A stretch of 64,000 nucleotides of DNA from Jannaschia sp. CCS1 (GCF_000013565.1 NC_007802.1:1674001-1738000), one strand, 5' to 3'. Counted from the stretch's first letter, positions 54,144-63,789 are shown. Translations and numbers: made by a program. Notes: generated from the letters alone by a model not told the origin.

Positions 54144-54509
54144 TTACAGCAGCTGGCGGTAGAGGATGATGGCGCTGGCGAGCAGGATGGTCAGGCCAAT
54201 GCGAGGGCGATCCGGGCCTGCATTGTCGCGCGCCTCGGTCAGGGCCATGTGCGTGCCATAGGCCAGACCCGCCGGAAACATCAGCGCGATGAAGGCCACG
54301 ACCGACGGCATTCCGATAAACGCGCCCACGAGGACCAGCAGAACAAGCGCGATCATGGCGGGCACGAGGTGGAACAGAAGCTCCACCACCGCCGCAACAT
54401 GGCGGCCCTTGTCCTGCCTGAACATGAGCCTGGCCCAGGCGAGGAAGGTCAGGGCCGCGTAGGTCCACAGCAGCGTGGCTCCGGCCTCGATGATCGCGAT
54501 GGGGGTCAC
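54144..54509 (-). CDS. Small membrane protein, third of a three-gene set
   Basis: A 121-residue protein from GTG 54509, one base after the stop of the preceding gene. It has about four hydrophobic helices (residues 4-26, 38-58, 60-82, 100-120) and short charged loops (MFRQDKGRH, EARDNAGPDRPR). I recognise no family. The GTG start is chosen because the frame further upstream would run through the neighbour in another frame. Part of a compact operon with the two genes before it. Confidence 0.6.
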   Translation of the reverse strand: MTPIAIIEAGATLLWTYAALTFLAWARLMFRQDKGRHVAAVVELLFHLVPAMIALVLLVLVGAFIGMPSVVAFIALMFPAGLAYGTHMALTEARDNAGPDRPRIGLTILLASAIILYRQLL

Positions 54510-54510
54510 G

Positions 54511-54921
54511 TCAATACATCGCGTTGATGGCGGCGAACCCGGCATAGGTGATCGCCAAGGTGACAAGGCCGATAATGGAGATGGGGCGCAGATACGGCAG
54601 TTTCGGCCACAGGGTGAAGACGGCGAAGCAGACAAAGGCAGCGCTGGCGATCCACCAGGCGGGGCCATCGGAGCCGTTGCTGAGGGCGCGCGGAACGCCG
54701 CCGCCGGTGCCCACGATGATCCCGTTGGCATCCATGCGCATCGGGCCGTCCGACAGGTCTGCGAAATCCACGGTCCCGCCGATCCAGAGACCTGCCAGCA
54801 ACAGCGGCACGACCGTCAACGGATGGCGCCGGGTCGCCGTGATCAGCGCGGTCGCGAAGAGTGTCGCGACGGTCGCCACCTGGCCGACGACGTAGGCAAT
54901 GAGGGCGATGATAACGAGCAT
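54511..54921 (-). CDS. Small membrane protein, second of a three-gene set
   Basis: A 136-residue protein with an N-terminal helix (residues 2-26), a second (33-50), a polar middle with a glycine/aspartate-rich stretch (DGPMRMDANGIIVGTGGGVP), and two C-terminal helices (about 90-106, 112-132). No family is recognised. Its ATG (54921) directly abuts the stop codon of the upstream gene, so the genes are almost surely co-translated. Confidence 0.6.
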   Translation of the reverse strand: MLVIIALIAYVVGQVATVATLFATALITATRRHPLTVVPLLLAGLWIGGTVDFADLSDGPMRMDANGIIVGTGGGVPRALSNGSDGPAWWIASAAFVCFAVFTLWPKLPYLRPISIIGLVTLAITYAGFAAINAMY

Positions 54922-55350
54922 CTACCACACGACCGCAAGGGGGATGGCGAGGGCGATCATCAGCGCCGCGGCGGCCACGAGCGTTGCGATGTCCGGCACA
55001 CGGGGGCGCAGCCGGGTTTTGAGCGCGGAGCGGGTCCAGGTCACGCAGAGCCACGCAACCGCAAAGATCCACACAAACGACCAGACGCCGGACGTGCGCA
55101 GGGCTGTGGGGATTGCACCGGGGGCGAACGTCTCCGCCGCGCCAAGCACCGCGACAAGGAGGACGGAGGCCAGCAGTAGGATATGGAGCGCATGCAGGTC
55201 GGGGAACCGGCGTAGTTTGAGGATGGCGCTGATCAGGATGAGGAGCGGGATCAGGCGGATCAGGGTTGCGCCCGCAAGCACAAGCGCGAATTCAGGCCCG
55301 GAAAGGCCGAAGCCGAAATCATCGGGGGCGGAGTATGCGTCGTGATCCAT
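54922..55350 (-). CDS. Small membrane protein, first of a three-gene set
   Basis: A 142-residue protein with a polar start (MDHDAYSAPDDFGFG) and four hydrophobic helices (about 19-42, 54-72, 86-105, 120-141), no conserved motif that I recognise. It starts 45 bp after the mlaF stop on the same strand. The set of three may be the last part of the pyrC-pyrE-dnaB-alr-mlaE-mlaF run, or may use a promoter in that 45-bp gap. No usable ribosome site is visible before the ATG. Confidence 0.6.
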   Translation of the reverse strand: MDHDAYSAPDDFGFGLSGPEFALVLAGATLIRLIPLLILISAILKLRRFPDLHALHILLLASVLLVAVLGAAETFAPGAIPTALRTSGVWSFVWIFAVAWLCVTWTRSALKTRLRPRVPDIATLVAAAALMIALAIPLAVVW

Positions 55351-55395
55351 GGGGAGGGTGTGGCGCGAGTGCTGGCCGGGTGCAAGGATTAGGTG

Positions 55396-56133
55396 TCAGC
55401 GCAGCGTTTTGATCGGACCTGCGGAATGCCCGCCGATGAACTGGCGCAGATAGGGATCGTCGCTGGCATCCATGTCGGCGACGGGGCCATGCCAGCGGAT
55501 TTGCCCCTCATGGAGCATGGCGACCGTCGTAGCGATGGCGCGCGCGGAGGTCATGTCGTGGGTGATGGTGATGGTCGTGGCCCCGATCTCAGACACGATC
55601 TCCCCGATCAGGTCGTTGATCACGCCGGACATGATCGGGTCGAGGCCGGTGGTGGGCTCATCAAAAAAGACGATCTCCGGCTCGGACGCGATGGCCCGCG
55701 CGAGGCCTGCGCGTTTTTGCATGCCGCCCGAGAGCTCAGAGGGGTAGAGGTCCGCGGTCTCAGGCGGCAGGCCCACGCGGCGCAGTTTCTCGATGGCCTT
55801 GTCGCGGGCATCGCGGCGGGGCGTTTTGGTTTGCAGCAGGCGGAAGGCGACGTTTTGCCAGATCGGCATGGAATCAAAGAGCGCGGCCCCCTGGAAGAGC
55901 ATGCCGAAACGGTCAAGGAAGCGCGCATCCGGGGCTTGGCCGTCGATCCTGATGGTGCCTGCATCCGGCGTGATCAGGCCGAGGATGCATTTGAGAAGCA
56001 CGGACTTGCCCGTGCCCGAGCCGCCAATGACGACGAGGCTTTCGCCTTTGGCCACGGTCAGCGAGACATTCTGCAGGACGTGGTTCTGGCCGAAGGATTT
56101 GGTGAGGCCGTTGAGGGAGATCATCGGGGTCAT
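55396..56133 (-). CDS. mlaF: MlaF-type ABC transporter ATP-binding protein
   Basis: The ATPase of the MlaFEDB-type lipid transporter that moves phospholipids between the membranes. The 245-residue protein has Walker A GGSGTGKS, signature LSGGMQKRAGLARA, Walker B IVFFDEPTTGLDP and H-loop ITHDM. The SGGMQKR variant is typical of MCE-linked ATPases. ATG 56124 (MISLNGLTKSFG) is an equally possible start. It follows mlaE by 109 bp; the MCE protein gene (mlaD) is not next to it. Confidence 0.9.
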   Translation of the reverse strand: MTPMISLNGLTKSFGQNHVLQNVSLTVAKGESLVVIGGSGTGKSVLLKCILGLITPDAGTIRIDGQAPDARFLDRFGMLFQGAALFDSMPIWQNVAFRLLQTKTPRRDARDKAIEKLRRVGLPPETADLYPSELSGGMQKRAGLARAIASEPEIVFFDEPTTGLDPIMSGVINDLIGEIVSEIGATTITITHDMTSARAIATTVAMLHEGQIRWHGPVADMDASDDPYLRQFIGGHSAGPIKTLR

Positions 56134-56210
56134 TGCCTGGATCTTCCATCGCGCCCGTGGGGGCCGGCTCCCACATCCGCGACACCGTGGGGGCCAGCCC
56201 CCACACCCCC

Positions 56211-56230
56211 GGGATATTTGAAGAACGGGG
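56211..56230. repeat. Dispersed intercistronic 20-mer
   Basis: GGGATATTTGAAGAACGGGG, identical to 60695-60714, between mlaE and mlaF, 13 bases past the mlaE stop. Beside it are two hairpin-forming units (GTGGGGGCCGGCTCCCAC at 56157 region, GTGGGGGCCAGCCCCCAC at 56186 region). Confidence 0.7.
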
Positions 56231-56242
56231 AAAGGGGGCGGG

Positions 56243-57025
56243 TCATGCGGAAAAGAACGCCTCTGTCAGGAGATAATTGGCCGCGAGAATCAGGATCGAG
56301 GCGGAGACGACGGCCTGCGTGGTGGCGCGCCCGACGCCGCGCGCGCCACGGCCCGAGTTCATGCCGTGGTAGCAGCCCATGAGTGCCACGATGAAGCCGA
56401 AGACGGCCCCCTTGACCAAGCCCGACGTGACGTCCCGGATGGTCAGGAAGTCACGGGTGTTGGACAGGTACGCTGCCGGGTTGAAGTCCAGCCGGGAGGT
56501 GGAGACCAGGTAGCCGCCGAAGATGCCGATACTGTCGCCGACGGCCACCAGCACCGGCAGGGAGAGCGTCGCCGCGATCAGGCGCGGCGCGGTGAGGTAC
56601 TTCATCGGGTGAGTGGACAGCGTGCGCAGGGCGTCGATCTGCTCGGTCACTTTCATCGTGGCGATCTCGGCGGCAATGGCCGCGGCCACGCGACCGGCGA
56701 CCATGAGGCCGCCAAGGACCGGCCCAAGCTCCCGCGCGATGCTGATGGCGACGATCTGGGGGACCACGGCTTCCGCATTGAACCGCGCGCCGCCGGCGTA
56801 GATCTGAAGTGCCAGCGCGCCACCAGTGAAAAACGCCGTGAGGCCGACGACGGGGAGGCTGAGCCAGCCGATGGTGAGAAACTGCCGCGCGGTCTCGCGG
56901 ATGTAGAAGGGCGGTGTGGCGAGGTGGCGGAGGGCATCGAGCGCGAACAGGGCGATCTGGCCGATGGTGGCCAGGGCGATGAGGGTCGCGCGGCCAAGCG
57001 CGCCGAAGGGCGCGGTCAGGGTCAC
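56243..57025 (-). CDS. mlaE: MlaE-type ABC transporter permease
   Basis: Inner-membrane permease of an MCE/Mla lipid transport system. The 260-residue protein has about five to six helices with the family core [58 protein letters not shown] (about residues 94-133, with the conserved ExG/TEQIDAL coupling segment) and a C-terminal [24 protein letters not shown]. Its ATG overlaps the alr stop by 4 bases, so expression is tied to alanine racemase, and mlaF follows. Confidence 0.92.
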   Translation of the reverse strand: MTLTAPFGALGRATLIALATIGQIALFALDALRHLATPPFYIRETARQFLTIGWLSLPVVGLTAFFTGGALALQIYAGGARFNAEAVVPQIVAISIARELGPVLGGLMVAGRVAAAIAAEIATMKVTEQIDALRTLSTHPMKYLTAPRLIAATLSLPVLVAVGDSIGIFGGYLVSTSRLDFNPAAYLSNTRDFLTIRDVTSGLVKGAVFGFIVALMGCYHGMNSGRGARGVGRATTQAVVSASILILAANYLLTEAFFSA

Positions 57026-58050
57026 GGGGTTAACGCGCGCCGGTAGCGAGGGCCCAGGGAGGTGAGGATTTCATAGCCGATGGTGCCCGCCGCCTCGGCC
57101 AGTTGATCGATGGTCTGATGGGGCCCGAGAATGTCGAGCGCCTCCGGTGGCGTGTCGCAGTCCGTGACGTCGACGGTCAGCAGATCCATGGACACCCGGC
57201 CGACCAGAGGGCAGGGCGTATCACCGTCCCAAAGCGTGGCCTTGGACGACAGGGCGCGGATGAGGCCATCGGCATAACCGGCTGATAGTGTTGCAATTTG
57301 ACGGGGCGTGGTTGCGGTGTAGGTGGCGCCATAGCCGATTGTAGCGCCCGGGTTGACACAGCGGATCTGGATGACGGGAAGGGACAGGCGAACGACCGGA
57401 CGGGCACCCGCGAAGGGCAGGCCGCCGTAGAGGCCCACGCCCGGGCGGATGAGGTCAAAGTGGTAGTCTGGACCCATCAGCGTGCCACCGGTGGCAGCCA
57501 GAGACCGGGGCGTTTGGATGCCGTCGGTCAGCGCACGGAACTGCGCCAGCTGTGCGGCATTTTGTGGATGATCCGGCGCATCGGCGCAGGCAAGATGGGA
57601 CATCAGAAGCGTGGCATCGTGGAGCTGATCGCGCAGGGCGGGCCAATCGGCGGGCTGTACGCCGAGGCGGTGCATGCCGGTGTCGAGCTGGATGCCGTAG
57701 GGGTGGCCGGGCAGGACATGGCGATGGCGCTGAACCTGCTTGGGCGAATTCAGCATGGGGGTGAGGTGGGCGTCGCGGATCAGCGGGGTATCGCCCGCCA
57801 TGTGACCTGCGAAGACGTTGATTTCCGGCGCAGGTCCAAGGACCTGGCGCAGGCCCACGCCCTCTTCTGCCGTGGCAACGAAAAACTGGCAGGCACCAGC
57901 TTTGGCCAGTCCGGTGCTGACCAGCCCTGCCCCGAGCCCGTAGCCGTCGGCTTTGACAACAGCCGCCGTTGCGCCGGGACCAAGCCGGTCCAGGGTGCGG
58001 TAATTGGCGACAAGTGCGCCGAGATCGACGGTGAGAGTTCCGGTGGCCAT
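57022..58050 (-). CDS. alr: Alanine racemase
   Basis: PLP enzyme making D-alanine for peptidoglycan. The 342-residue protein has the PLP lysine motif [12 protein letters not shown], the middle segments [11 protein letters not shown] and [13 protein letters not shown], the catalytic Tyr in [10 protein letters not shown] and the C-terminal [14 protein letters not shown]. Start ATG 58050 matches the family N-terminus ([16 protein letters not shown]). The 128 bp before it, back to the dnaB stop, are mostly filled by palindrome array C. The stop overlaps the mlaE start. Confidence 0.93.
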   Translation of the reverse strand: MATGTLTVDLGALVANYRTLDRLGPGATAAVVKADGYGLGAGLVSTGLAKAGACQFFVATAEEGVGLRQVLGPAPEINVFAGHMAGDTPLIRDAHLTPMLNSPKQVQRHRHVLPGHPYGIQLDTGMHRLGVQPADWPALRDQLHDATLLMSHLACADAPDHPQNAAQLAQFRALTDGIQTPRSLAATGGTLMGPDYHFDLIRPGVGLYGGLPFAGARPVVRLSLPVIQIRCVNPGATIGYGATYTATTPRQIATLSAGYADGLIRALSSKATLWDGDTPCPLVGRVSMDLLTVDVTDCDTPPEALDILGPHQTIDQLAEAAGTIGYEILTSLGPRYRRALTP

Positions 58051-58082
58051 AGCGGGTTCGTGCGATCTAACGGCGATCGCGT

Positions 58083-58173
58083 CAAGGCTCTTGCAAGAGC
58101 CTTGGCACGTCCTTGCAAGGACGTGAGACACCGCTTTGTAAAGCGGTGGGGAAAACTCTTGCAAGAGTTTTCC
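58083..58173. repeat. Tandem palindrome array C (TTGCAA core)
   Basis: Four dyads in a row. C1 is 58083-58104 (half CAAGGCTCTTG), C2 is 58106-58125 (half CACGTCCTTG), C3 is 58129-58148 (arms CACCGCTTT/AAAGCGGTG, centre GT in place of GC), C4 is 58150-58173 (half GGAAAACTCTTG). C4 begins 5 bases past the dnaB stop on the minus strand. Confidence 0.88.
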
Positions 58174-58178
58174 GCGCT

Positions 58179-59684
58179 TCAGTATCCCTCGGGCGCGCCG
58201 TGGCGGGGTTGGGCGAGATTGCCGAAGCGGGTGAACCGCCCCTCAAAGGCCAGCTCAACGGCTCCCACGGGGCCGTGGCGTTGCTTGCCGATGATGACCT
58301 CCGCCTTGCCGTGCAGATGTTCCATATCCTGCTGCCACTTGGTCATGGCCTCCAGATTCTCCTCACCTGGCTTCTCGCGTTCTTTGTAATATTCGCCACG
58401 GTAAACGAACATCACGACGTCCGCGTCCTGCTCGATGGAGCCCGACTCCCGCAGGTCCGAGAGCTGCGGGCGCTTGTCCTCGCGGCTTTCCACCTGGCGC
58501 GACAGCTGCGACAGCGCGATGACGGGAATGTCCAACTCCTTGGCGATGGCTTTGAGGCCTTGGGTGATCTCAGACACCTCATTGACGCGGTTGTCGGATT
58601 TGCCCGATCCTTTCAGCAGCTGGAGATAGTCGATGATTAGCAGATCGAGCCCCTTTGGCGACCGCTTGAGGCGTCGCGCCCGCGCGGCCACCTGGGCGAT
58701 GGGCAGCGCGGGCGTGTCATCGATGTAAAGCGGGCAACGTTCCAGATCGCCCGCTGCCTTCAGATAGCGTTGGAATTCCTGCTCGTTCAGGTCGCCCTTG
58801 CGGATCAACTCGGACGGGATCTCGGCGGCCTCCGACAGGATCCGTTGAGCAAGCTGTGCCGATGACATCTCCAGAGAGAAGAAGCCTACCACTCCGCCAT
58901 CGACGGTGCCCTCGGACCCATCCTCTTTGACGCCTTCGCGGTAGGCCTTGGCGACGTTGAAGGCCACGTTTGTGGCCAGGGACGTCTTCCCCATCGAGGG
59001 ACGGCCGGCTAGGATCAAAAGGTCTGATTTGTGCAAGCCGCCGAGCATTCGGTCGAGATCGGTGAGGCCGGTAGAGACGCCCGCCAACCCGCCTTGGCGG
59101 TTATAGGCCTCGTTCGCCATGTGCACCGCGTCGTGCAGGGCATGGAGGAAGGATTGAAAGCCCTTGTTGGTCGATCCGGTGGAGGCCAGCGCGAACAACT
59201 CGCTTTCCGCTTCCACGATTTGGTCGTCGGGGGCCACGTCGTCGCGCATGGCGCGGGCGCGGTCGGTGACGCGGTTGCCCAACTCAATCAGCTCACGCCG
59301 GACGGCGAGGTCATGGATCAGTTGCGCATAGTCCCGTGCGGCAGAGGTCGCGATGGCCGACAGTTGCAATTTCACCAGATATTCCGCCCCGCCCAGATCT
59401 TTCAGCCCGGGAATGTCGGAGGCGAAGGTCTTCAGCGTCGTCGCGTCGGTTTGCAGGCCCTTGGCGATGCGCGCGGCGGCCATGGTGAAGATCTCCGCAT
59501 GGACGGGGTCATGAAAATGGTCGGGTTTGACGAGGTCATCGACGCGGTCCAGGACGTCGTTGGATGTCAAGATCGCGCCCAAAAGCTGCTGTTCAGCCTC
59601 GATGTTGTGGGGCAGGACGGGGGCTTGCTCAACGGTTTCGGGGTCCGCAGGGAGTGATGGGTTAAAGGCGGCCAGATCGTTCAT
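58179..59684 (-). CDS. dnaB: Replicative DNA helicase
   Basis: Hexameric 5'-3' helicase of the replisome. The 501-residue protein has the N-terminal domain start [20 protein letters not shown], the linker, and the RecA-like C-terminal domain with Walker [25 protein letters not shown], Walker [11 protein letters not shown] and [33 protein letters not shown] (residues about 405-437). There is no intein. ATG 59684 has GGGGGAG before it; the frame is open upstream but without family sequence. Between pyrE and alr on the same strand. Confidence 0.96.
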   Translation of the reverse strand: MNDLAAFNPSLPADPETVEQAPVLPHNIEAEQQLLGAILTSNDVLDRVDDLVKPDHFHDPVHAEIFTMAAARIAKGLQTDATTLKTFASDIPGLKDLGGAEYLVKLQLSAIATSAARDYAQLIHDLAVRRELIELGNRVTDRARAMRDDVAPDDQIVEAESELFALASTGSTNKGFQSFLHALHDAVHMANEAYNRQGGLAGVSTGLTDLDRMLGGLHKSDLLILAGRPSMGKTSLATNVAFNVAKAYREGVKEDGSEGTVDGGVVGFFSLEMSSAQLAQRILSEAAEIPSELIRKGDLNEQEFQRYLKAAGDLERCPLYIDDTPALPIAQVAARARRLKRSPKGLDLLIIDYLQLLKGSGKSDNRVNEVSEITQGLKAIAKELDIPVIALSQLSRQVESREDKRPQLSDLRESGSIEQDADVVMFVYRGEYYKEREKPGEENLEAMTKWQQDMEHLHGKAEVIIGKQRHGPVGAVELAFEGRFTRFGNLAQPRHGAPEGY

Positions 59685-59957
59685 GTGCTCCCCCCGGATA
59701 CGCTCGTTACACCCGCGCGGTCGTTTGGCTGGCAGGCCCGGGCGCGGTGAGGATGGGTATAGCGGGTGCGCCTGCGGGCCCGTCAATCTGGATAAGCTGT
59801 GGGTAACTCTCGTTTCGTGCTTTGACCGAGAGAGACACCATATCATGTGGCCGAGCATGGGCCTGCGTCAAGATCTACCTGTCATGCAATCGTTACGTGG
59901 CGAAATCGCCACGCCGACAGTTAATATTGGGGATGATGAACGTGACGTCAGAACCGG
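59685..59957. other. Intergenic region between pyrE and dnaB
   Basis: 273 bp with no gene that I can support. It holds a dyad with 8-base arms (CGTGGCGA and TCGCCACG, 59896-59913) about 45 bp past the pyrE stop and, on the minus strand, two TTGACG elements that could serve as dnaB -35 boxes with weak -10 partners. Confidence 0.4.
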
Positions 59958-60644
59958 TTAATCTGTGTTAAGGCCCCGGTCGCCGCGCCAGCCGCCCGGG
60001 TCGGACAAGAATCGCTCGACCTCTGTCAGGGTGGCTTCATTGAAGTCGCTCCCGCGGCGCGCCTCCGCGATGACATCGGCCCAGGTGGTCAGGGAATGCA
60101 GCGTCAGACCGTGGGCCGCCAGATTGGCCTCGGTCTCGGGCAGATTGCCGTAGGAAAAGACCACGGCCGTGTGCGCACAGGTGGCACCAGCGTTGCGAAT
60201 GGCATCGACGAATTTCAGTTTGGAGCCGCCATCGGTGGTGAGGTCCTCCACCAGCAGCACGCGGGCCCCTTCCGGCATTTCGCCCTCAATCTGGGCGGTT
60301 TTGCCGTAGCCTTTTGGCTTCTTGCGCACATAGGACATGGGCAGCGCCATCCGCTCGGCCACAAACGCCGCAAAGGGGATGCCCGCCGTCTCCCCGCCCG
60401 CGATATTGTCAAACGCCTCAAGACCTGCATCACGCATGACTTTGCAGGTCAGGAAATCCATCGCCGTGGACCGGATACGCGGGTGAGAGATCAGCTTGCG
60501 GCAGTCGATATAGGTGGGGGCTTGCAGGCCCGAGGCGTGGGTGAAGGGCTCATCGGTGTTGAAATGAACCGCGCGGATGTCGAGCAACATACGGGCGGTC
60601 ATCGCGGCCATGGTGGAGTTATTGGGGTAGGTGGAGGGGATCAT
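59958..60644 (-). CDS. pyrE: Orotate phosphoribosyltransferase
   Basis: Adds PRPP-derived ribose phosphate to orotate in pyrimidine synthesis. The 228-residue protein has [42 protein letters not shown], the catalytic-loop lysines in [18 protein letters not shown] (longer bacterial type), and the PRPP motif [19 protein letters not shown] lies 7 bases before the ATG. It follows pyrC by 79 bp; the dispersed 20-mer lies between them. Confidence 0.95.
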   Translation of the reverse strand: MIPSTYPNNSTMAAMTARMLLDIRAVHFNTDEPFTHASGLQAPTYIDCRKLISHPRIRSTAMDFLTCKVMRDAGLEAFDNIAGGETAGIPFAAFVAERMALPMSYVRKKPKGYGKTAQIEGEMPEGARVLLVEDLTTDGGSKLKFVDAIRNAGATCAHTAVVFSYGNLPETEANLAAHGLTLHSLTTWADVIAEARRGSDFNEATLTEVERFLSDPGGWRGDRGLNTD

Positions 60645-60694
60645 GGCGAAACCTTTGGCGGTGGTGCGAGGGGGAGGGGGCGGACCCTCCGGGG

Positions 60695-60714
60695 GGGATA
60701 TTTGAAGAACGGGG
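60695..60714. repeat. Dispersed intercistronic 20-mer
   Basis: GGGATATTTGAAGAACGGGG, identical to the copy at 56211, 10 bases past the pyrC stop and 51 bases before the pyrE start. Confidence 0.7.
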
Positions 60715-60723
60715 ATGGAGGGG

Positions 60724-61767
60724 TCAGTCCTTCACATGCCAATAGAGCGGCGTGGAGGGATCGAAGAGGGTCAGGGGGCCGTCATCTGTGTCAAATTTGG
60801 CAGGGTAATTGGTGGGATGGTCGCGCTTTTCCAGCGTCATCGTGGCCGCGTTCGGCGCCAGGCCATAGCGGGCGGGGCCGTTGAGGGAGGTGAAGGCCTC
60901 AAGGTTCACCAGCGCGCCGTCTTCGTCGAACACATGGGCGAGGCAGGACATCGTGTTGGTGGCTGAGAAGACGCCCGCGCACCCGCAGGCGGTTTCCTTC
61001 GCGCCGTCCAGGTGGGGGGCCGAGTCGGTGCCCAGAAAGAAGCGCGGGTGGCCCGATGTCGCGGCCCGGCGCAGGGCGTGTTGGTGGGAGGCGCGTTTGA
61101 CGATGGGCAGGCAATAATAGTGCGGTCGGATGCCGCCCACGAGCATATGGTTGCGGTTGATCATCAGGTGATGCGTTGTGATCGTGCCGGCAATGTCCCC
61201 GTCCGCGCCCACCACATAATCGATGCCGTGGGAGGTGGTGATATGCTCCAGCGTGACCTTCAGGTCCGGCAGGTCGGCGCGCAGCGGGATCAGGACGGTA
61301 TCGATGAAGGCCTGTTCCCGGTCGAAGATGTCGACCTGCGGATCGGTGACCTCGCCATGGATACACAGCGGCAGGCCGATCTGGGCCATACGCTCCAGCA
61401 CCGGATAGACGTTTTTCAGCGTCGCAACGCCGGATTGGGAATTTGTCGTGGCCCCCGCCGGATAGAGTTTGACCGCATGGATCAGCCCATCGGCAAACGC
61501 CGCCTCCACGTCGTCCGGGTCCGTCTGTTCGGTTAGATAAAGCGTCATCAGTGGCGTGAAATCCGCGCCGTCCGGCAGCGCCGCCTCAATCCGGTCGCGG
61601 TAGGCCAGCGCATCCTGGGCTGTGACCACGGGCGGCACGAGGTTGGGCATGATGATCGCGCGGGCAAAATGACGGGCGGTTTCAGGCAGAACGGCCCGCA
61701 TCATCGCGCCGTCGCGCAGGTGCAGGTGCCAGTCGTCGGGGCGGCGGATCGTGAGGGATTGGGTCAT
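60724..61767 (-). CDS. pyrC: Dihydroorotase, PyrC type
   Basis: Cyclises carbamoyl aspartate to dihydroorotate. The 347-residue protein is the homodimeric type with [13 protein letters not shown] (HxH zinc ligands), the [12 protein letters not shown] segment with the lysine that is carboxylated in this family, LCIHGEVTD and VTLEHITT (zinc His), and [10 protein letters not shown] with the catalytic Asp. ATG 61767 begins the conserved N-terminus. First gene of the minus-strand run; 252 bp separate it from the divergent membrane-protein gene, and I see no clear operator there. Confidence 0.96.
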   Translation of the reverse strand: MTQSLTIRRPDDWHLHLRDGAMMRAVLPETARHFARAIIMPNLVPPVVTAQDALAYRDRIEAALPDGADFTPLMTLYLTEQTDPDDVEAAFADGLIHAVKLYPAGATTNSQSGVATLKNVYPVLERMAQIGLPLCIHGEVTDPQVDIFDREQAFIDTVLIPLRADLPDLKVTLEHITTSHGIDYVVGADGDIAGTITTHHLMINRNHMLVGGIRPHYYCLPIVKRASHQHALRRAATSGHPRFFLGTDSAPHLDGAKETACGCAGVFSATNTMSCLAHVFDEDGALVNLEAFTSLNGPARYGLAPNAATMTLEKRDHPTNYPAKFDTDDGPLTLFDPSTPLYWHVKD

Positions 61768-62019
61768 GGGCCGTGTGTTATAGCAGGTCGCGACGTGCGG
61801 AAAGAGGGGCGCGCGATTTGAGGCGGGATCACGGGCAAAGGTGATCCGCGTCGGCCCTGCGCTGATCCGTGATTCGTCCGGGGGGCTGGTGCTGGAGCCG
61901 TAGGAGATCCGCAAGGCGTTGCCTGCATTCGCGCGGTCCTGACCGGCGGATTGTCTTACTTGTCGCGATGATGCCCGCGCGCCACGTTCCTTACGCAGGC
62001 GAGGACGAGGAGACGGCCC

Positions 62020-62580
62020 ATGATGCTCTATGAATGGCGCGTGTCGCTGCTGGATGGCGGGCAATCCGTGCGCCTGTCGGGCCAGGGCATCTGGATCGGT
62101 GACGATGTCTTTCCATGGTCGAGGCTGACCGATGTGAGTTTCGTGCGCTATCAGACACGCGGCGGATTAAGTGAGGATTTGTCACTGTCGTTCGGGCCTG
62201 ACGTGAAACGAAAGTTGCGCTGGACCGGCCCTGGACGCAAACGCGGGCCGTGGCGGGCCATGTTGATGGCCTTTGCCGATCAGGCGGCCCGCGCGCGCCC
62301 TGATCTGAGGCTGCGCGACGGCCCCGATGCGCAGGAGCAACGCACGGCTCGGTGGATCGGGCTGGGTGTCGCGGGCGTGGCGGTGGGCATCATGGGGGTG
62401 GTGTTCGCCTCGGGCCCGTCAATCTGGGGCGCGCTGGCGGGCGGGTGGATTGGCCTGACTGGTGGCTCCATCGGGGCGATCACGTACATGCATTACGCGC
62501 GGGTGGAGGAACCGCCCCGCCTCGACTGGATCAGCTTCGCCGCGCGGGAGGGTCAGCCGGGCGAACTGCCTGCGAATTAG
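62020..62580 (+). CDS. Membrane protein with an N-terminal PH-like domain, unknown
   Basis: A 186-residue protein. Residues 1-95 look like a small beta-rich cytoplasmic domain ([43 protein letters not shown] over 6-48, a pattern resembling bacterial PH-type domains) ending in a helix. Two membrane helices follow (about 112-132 and 136-156), with the C-terminus in the cytoplasm. No named family is recognised. GAGGAG precedes the ATG. It lies 77 bp before ureD on the same strand and could share its transcript, but nothing ties it to urease. Confidence 0.6.
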   Translation: MMLYEWRVSLLDGGQSVRLSGQGIWIGDDVFPWSRLTDVSFVRYQTRGGLSEDLSLSFGPDVKRKLRWTGPGRKRGPWRAMLMAFADQAARARPDLRLRDGPDAQEQRTARWIGLGVAGVAVGIMGVVFASGPSIWGALAGGWIGLTGGSIGAITYMHYARVEEPPRLDWISFAAREGQPGELPAN

Positions 62581-62657
62581 GCAAACGGCGTTTTGCGGGG
62601 CATCGGAGGGCGGACGAGCCTTGCCTGCCTCAATCCCCCGCGCCTAGGCTTGGGTCA

Positions 62658-63458
62658 ATGTTAGACGCGGCCACTCCGACACATCAGCGGGTCCGGGGCC
62701 GGGCGATGGCCCGGTTCACGGGCAGGCGCTTGCGCGATCTGCATCAAAGCGGGTCGGCCAAGGTGCTGATCCCGCGCGTGTTTGGCCGTGCGCCCGAGGT
62801 GGTGTTTCTGAATACCGCAGGCGGCATCACGGGGGGCGACCGGCTGGACTACGCCTTGCACGTGGACGATGGCACCTGCGTTGGCACCACCCAGACGGCG
62901 GAGCGTGCGTATCGCAGCCACGGCCCCATGGGGCGGGTCAGCACGCGCCTGACGATTGGCCAGGGGGCGACATTGCATTGGGTGCCGCAGGAAATGATCC
63001 TGTTTGACGGCGTGGCGCTGGAGCGGGACCTGTCCGTGGAGATGGCCGGGGATGCTGAGCTGGTGATGCTGGAAACGCTCGTTCTGGGGCGCGCGGCGAT
63101 GGGCGAGGTGCTGCGCGATCTTCACCTGCGGGACCGCCGCCGGGTGACGCGGGGTGGCAAACTGGCAATGGTGGAAGCGATTGGTCTCGGGCCGGACGAT
63201 TTTGCCAGCAGCAGCCCGGCGGGCCTGAACGGAGCCGTGGCGACCGCGTCGCTGACGCTGATGGCACAGGATGCGGAGGACCGGTTGAACGCCCTGCGGG
63301 CCGTCCTGCCGACAGATGTGCGGTCGGCGGCAAGCGCGTGGGACGGGCGGCTGACAGCGCGGTTTCTGGCACCGCAGGCCTACCCGCTGCGGCGTGCCGT
63401 GGCGCGTGCGGTCGAGCAGGTCACATGCGGGGCTCTGCCGCGCGTCTGGCAGATCTAG
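62658..63458 (+). CDS. ureD: Urease accessory protein UreD
   Basis: Chaperone that binds apo-urease and helps deliver nickel with UreF and UreG. The 266-residue protein has LIPRVFGRAPEVVFLNTAGGITGGD (pieces, residues 37-61), TTQTAERAYRS, LHWVPQEMILFDGVALER, and the C-terminal WDGRLTARFLAPQAYPLRRAV. ATG 62658 has only a weak ribosome site. It begins the urease operon that continues with ureA past a 28-bp gap. Confidence 0.93.
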   Translation: MLDAATPTHQRVRGRAMARFTGRRLRDLHQSGSAKVLIPRVFGRAPEVVFLNTAGGITGGDRLDYALHVDDGTCVGTTQTAERAYRSHGPMGRVSTRLTIGQGATLHWVPQEMILFDGVALERDLSVEMAGDAELVMLETLVLGRAAMGEVLRDLHLRDRRRVTRGGKLAMVEAIGLGPDDFASSSPAGLNGAVATASLTLMAQDAEDRLNALRAVLPTDVRSAASAWDGRLTARFLAPQAYPLRRAVARAVEQVTCGALPRVWQI

Positions 63459-63486
63459 GGGCCAGTAGGGCACAAAAGGATGACGA

Positions 63487-63789
63487 ATGAACTTAACACC
63501 GCGTGAGAAAGACAAACTGCTGATCAGCCTCGCCGCCATGGTGGCGCGCGGGCGGCTGGAACGGGGGTGCAAGTTGAACCACCCCGAGGCCATAGCCCTG
63601 ATCACCGACTACGTTGTGGAAGGCGCGCGGGACGGACGTGCAGTCGCCGATCTGATGGAGGCAGGCGCCCATGTCATCACCGCCGATCAATGCATGGACG
63701 GAATCGCCGCCATGATCCACGATGTGCAGGTGGAGGCGACATTTCCCGATGGCACGAAACTGGTGACCGTGCATCACCCTATAAGATGA
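63487..63789 (+). CDS. ureA: Urease gamma subunit
   Basis: Smallest structural subunit of urease, which hydrolyses urea to ammonia and carbamate. The 100-residue length and sequence are standard: [49 protein letters not shown] and the C-terminal [21 protein letters not shown]. Its stop overlaps by ATGA the start of a 19-codon mini-ORF leading to the next gene. The beta and alpha subunits are expected beyond the window. Confidence 0.97.
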   Translation: MNLTPREKDKLLISLAAMVARGRLERGCKLNHPEAIALITDYVVEGARDGRAVADLMEAGAHVITADQCMDGIAAMIHDVQVEATFPDGTKLVTVHHPIR

